A stretch of DNA of 64,000 nucleotides from JAPOUP01 sp965203255 (lineage in GTDB: Bacteria > Pseudomonadota > Alphaproteobacteria > Rhodobacterales > Rhodobacteraceae). This document shows, in pieces, positions 61,960-64,000 of this stretch. The translations under genes were made by a program, and so were the position numbers. The notes under the pieces are model-generated. The model made no database searches. It had not been told where the DNA came from and saw only the letters and a program-made list of their open reading frames with translations. Position 1 is the first letter of the stretch, and the number at the start of each line of letters is the position of its first letter. The stretch lies in assembly GCA_965203255.1 (NCBI GenBank), contig OZ241882.1, positions 1,302,001 through 1,366,000 of the forward strand. The letters run 5' to 3'.

Positions 61960-62243
61960 GGGCAACCGGAAGGATCACATGGAATAAACCATTCAAATTC
62001 AGCGCCAGTGGCTGCGCTGACACTCGCGGCCACGACGCACCGTCGGCGACCCTGCGGCCCAGCCTATCTCTGGCTGGTCTATCATCGACATCGTCGATTT
62101 GTTTTCGGGACGCGGCCCCCGTCCGGTTCAGTTGCCGGAACCGGTTAGCGAAACAACGGCGTCAGATTTGTCGGACTGCATTGATTCGACATTTTTTTCG
62201 GATCCGGGCGTCAGGACATGGCCCGTCCTACCAGAATGCGCGT

Positions 62244-63095
62244 TCAGCCCGTTTCTGAGCCGCCCTCGCCGTCGCCTTCGGAAGCCGGCCTGTCCAGCAT
62301 CGCGCTGGAAATCTGCGGCGACGTGGGCCATGCGCCCTTCTGTGCGCCGACATGGATACTGAATCCGTCCGGACTCACTTGGCTGAAATCGGGCGCACAG
62401 GGACAACCCTCCCGATTGATCACCACGCCGAACCCAAAGCGTGACGGAACCGCGTCGATCCATGCCTGTGCATGGTCGCATGAGGTGCGCAGCCAAGTAT
62501 TGAAGCGGCCGGCGTCGATCGGTTCCATCAGCGTTTCCCGGTCAATAGCCTCCTGGCGGAGCACCGCCCTTCTGCGAAGCGTGTGAATGATCATGTCCGG
62601 ACTCAGGCCCGGACTTTTCTCCGCCGCCGCCCAGGCGACAGCACCCAGCGGCAGGATGCGAATCGCAACCGTGTTCAGATCCAGGAGGTCCCGCGTCTCG
62701 TGCCTGTCGACGGCCGCGGCAATCTTGTTCGCCGCCTGATCGACGGGATGCAGTCGATAGCCGAAAAGGTCGTCCCGTTCGGTCGGAAAGAACCGATAGT
62801 CGCTGTCGACGCTCCAGTCCAGGCGGGTTTGGCGATCGTTCAAGCCGACCATGGCGGACCGGAATGTCTCACCCCGTCTTTTCCAGTCGATGGTGAATCC
62901 CGCCCGCACGAGCGCCGCCCTGTCCATTTCGATGACGCGGTCCAGTTCCTGTCTTCGGTCCGAAAAAAGGTCAATGTCTTCGGACAGGCGTCGGCCGCAG
63001 GTGTTCAGCACAGTTCCGCCGGCAACATAGTTTTCCGGATCCCTGTGGCCGGCTATGGTCTCAAGGATGCGTGTCTGGATATCCGTCAAGGGCAT
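62244..63095 (-). CDS. Nucleotidyltransferase AbiEii/AbiGii-family toxin-like protein
   Basis: This protein is 283 residues from ATG 63095. YVAGGTVLNTCGRRLSED and SEDIDLFSDRRQEL carry the GG and DxD metal-binding motif of the MNT-type nucleotidyltransferase fold; FRSAMVGLNDRQTRLDWSVD supplies the third acidic residue. The rest (RLHPVDQAANKIAAAVDRHE, TRDLLDLNTVA) is typical of this family. AbiEii toxins transfer nucleotides and stop growth unless checked by a partner. The gene overlaps the small gene upstream by 35 bases. It appears intact and sits between halves of a broken ATPase gene. Confidence 0.82.
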   Translation of the reverse strand: MPLTDIQTRILETIAGHRDPENYVAGGTVLNTCGRRLSEDIDLFSDRRQELDRVIEMDRAALVRAGFTIDWKRRGETFRSAMVGLNDRQTRLDWSVDSDYRFFPTERDDLFGYRLHPVDQAANKIAAAVDRHETRDLLDLNTVAIRILPLGAVAWAAAEKSPGLSPDMIIHTLRRRAVLRQEAIDRETLMEPIDAGRFNTWLRTSCDHAQAWIDAVPSRFGFGVVINREGCPCAPDFSQVSPDGFSIHVGAQKGAWPTSPQISSAMLDRPASEGDGEGGSETG

Positions 63096-63291
63096 CGCAC
63101 ATCTCCTCGATCCGGCGCGCGAAGACATATTCCTCTTTCCAGCCATGCAGGCGTAGGCTGCGGGCGACGGCGCGCAGGCTGTCTGGGCCTGGCGCTGCGA
63201 CTGGCCGCATGTGCCAGAGACACTGTGGTCCGAAACGGCGGAATGCCTCTCTGTAAGCAATCATGGCGGCTTGCCGCATGTCCTGGTCCAT
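63061..63291 (-). CDS. Small protein paired with the AbiEii-like gene, antitoxin candidate
   Basis: This is a 76-residue protein: DQDMRQAAMIAYREAFRRFG, PQCLWHMRPVAAPG, SLRAVARSLRLHGWKEEYVF, ARRIEEMCDAL. ATG 63291 follows GGGAG. It is helical and basic in the middle and overlaps the toxin-like gene start by 35 bases, which is typical of toxin-antitoxin pairs. I do not recognise a named antitoxin family. Confidence 0.65.
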   Translation of the reverse strand: MDQDMRQAAMIAYREAFRRFGPQCLWHMRPVAAPGPDSLRAVARSLRLHGWKEEYVFARRIEEMCDALDGYPDTHP

Positions 63292-63504
63292 GGAGTTCTC
63301 CCTTCTTCATGATGCCCGCCAAGCGGAACCCGTTCGCATGAAGCACGGAACCGCGGCGAACATGGCATTGAAACGCGGCGCCGGTCAAGGCGGTGCCGGA
63401 GGATGCATGTAAACACAGCGGAAACAATAGGAACCTATGCAGCAGGATATGGCGCACCGCAGTGGAAGATATGACGGCCGGATCATATTCTTCGTTGCAT
63501 GGAA

Positions 63505-64000
63505 TCAATGGGTTGAAAATCCAAGGTGGAAAATATGCCTGTCGCGACAACTGTTCGAAGCAAGAAGTCTGCGCACACCCATATCTTCGGAGCTAAACCA
63601 AAATACGTCATTCTCACGATCCTGAAACCACTCCACGCCGAATATCTGCCGCTGCTTGCGACCGGACGCTTGATCAGTTTTGCATATCGAACTGGATTCC
63701 GTGCTTTCCTTGAACTCTTCCGATGTGAGGTGCCCAAGGTAACCGTTCTCGGCGACCATTCCAAGGCCACTATCGGACTCCACGACCCGCAACTCGAAGC
63801 GCAGTTCCTCATCGCCCACCGTGAACTCAGCCGCCAGTTCGAAGCCAAGCGACCTAGCCGGGCACCCCCACACGAGATCCCGGAAACTCTGTGTGCGTTT
63901 GCTCACCGCCTGTTCCAGTCCCAGTTTCATTCAATCGGACAGAGACGCGATCATATCCAGCAGCGTACTCTTCCCGCTGACGCTTCGGCCGACGAGGACT
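63505..64000 (-). pseudogene. AAA ATPase, N-terminal part, beyond window edge
   Basis: The minus-strand frame at the window end reads VLVGRSVSGKSTLLDMIASL, SD, then TGA at 63933-63931, then KLGLEQAVSKRTQSFRDLVW, FELAAEFTVGDEELRFELRV and VFWFSSEDMGVRRLLASN. GRSVSGKST is the Walker A motif. The in-frame TGA lies immediately before an ATG. The frame ends at 63505 in sequence unrelated to the ATPase, where the insert starts. The C-terminal half is at 61286-61800. Bases upstream are outside the window. Confidence 0.7.

Noticed and set aside
63500..63520. CCATTGATTCC at 7671, 16149 and (inverted) near 63503 as a shared IS terminus
   Set aside because: Only this 11-base block is shared at the third site. 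The sequence beyond differs, so it may be chance.
1..64000. CRISPR array
   Set aside because: No regularly spaced short direct repeats with unique spacers were seen. The repeats found are IS-derived or palindromic intergenic elements.

Overview
The window looks like chromosome from an alphaproteobacterium, most likely of the Rhodobacterales type. Supporting this are a gcrA cell-cycle regulator gene, a SmoEFGK/MtlK-type polyol transport operon, a DenD/IlvD/FAH sugar-acid cluster, a GTG/TTG-tolerant gene style, and high G+C coding sequence. No sequence search was possible, so the placement is an inference from gene families.

Layout. 1-7.6 kb: a sugar-acid catabolic cluster (UxaA-type dehydratase cut by the window edge, PhyH dioxygenase, DenD-like dehydrogenase, SDR, IlvD/Edd dehydratase, FAH-family hydrolase, 2-hydroxyacid dehydrogenase). 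8-13.4 kb: gnd, argF, a GNAT gene, argD and gcrA. 13.4-16.8 kb: a dead HTH-antitoxin/PIN-toxin locus split by a complete IS4-type element with an 11-bp target duplication, followed by repeats. 16.8-26.2 kb: a RidA, RpiR, peptide-type ABC transporter, M81 peptidase and D-threonine-aldolase-like operon. 26.4-30.0 kb: a composite mobile-looking region bounded by ~135-bp inverted repeats, carrying an AAA ATPase with duplicated 5' ends. 30.1-32.5 kb: an MT-A70 methyltransferase with a broken BglII-like endonuclease, abutting a broken IS1595-type transposase. 32.8 kb: a tRNA-Gly(GCC)-like sequence. 34.2-39 kb: pgi, pgm and a damaged malQ. 39.5-45.5 kb: polyol dehydrogenase plus Smo-type ABC transporter. 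45.5-47.8 kb: a dead ISKra4-type transposase and truncated metabolic genes. 47.9-52.5 kb: NanE, NanK and a sugar ABC transporter without ATPase. 52.6-55 kb: an apparently intact PaeR7I/XhoI-like restriction-modification pair. 55.4-64 kb: IS5- and IS110-type transposases, and a two-gene AAA-ATPase/TOPRIM-like module broken by an IS5 element (itself hit by an IS110 element) and by a segment carrying an AbiEii-type nucleotidyltransferase pair.

How it works together. The intact genes are mainly import and oxidation modules for sugar acids, polyols, amino sugars and peptide-like or D-amino-acid compounds, feeding central sugar metabolism (pgi, pgm, gnd). Three ABC operons share one design: a binding-protein gene followed directly by a GC-rich hairpin and then the permease genes, which should raise binding-protein dosage. 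Between these modules lie mobile DNA and defence genes, many of them inactivated, so the window reads as a genome with heavy past insertion and ongoing gene decay. The most informative structures are the reconstructable insertion histories: an IS inside an antitoxin gene, an IS inside an IS inside a defence gene, and the ATPase cassette between inverted repeats.
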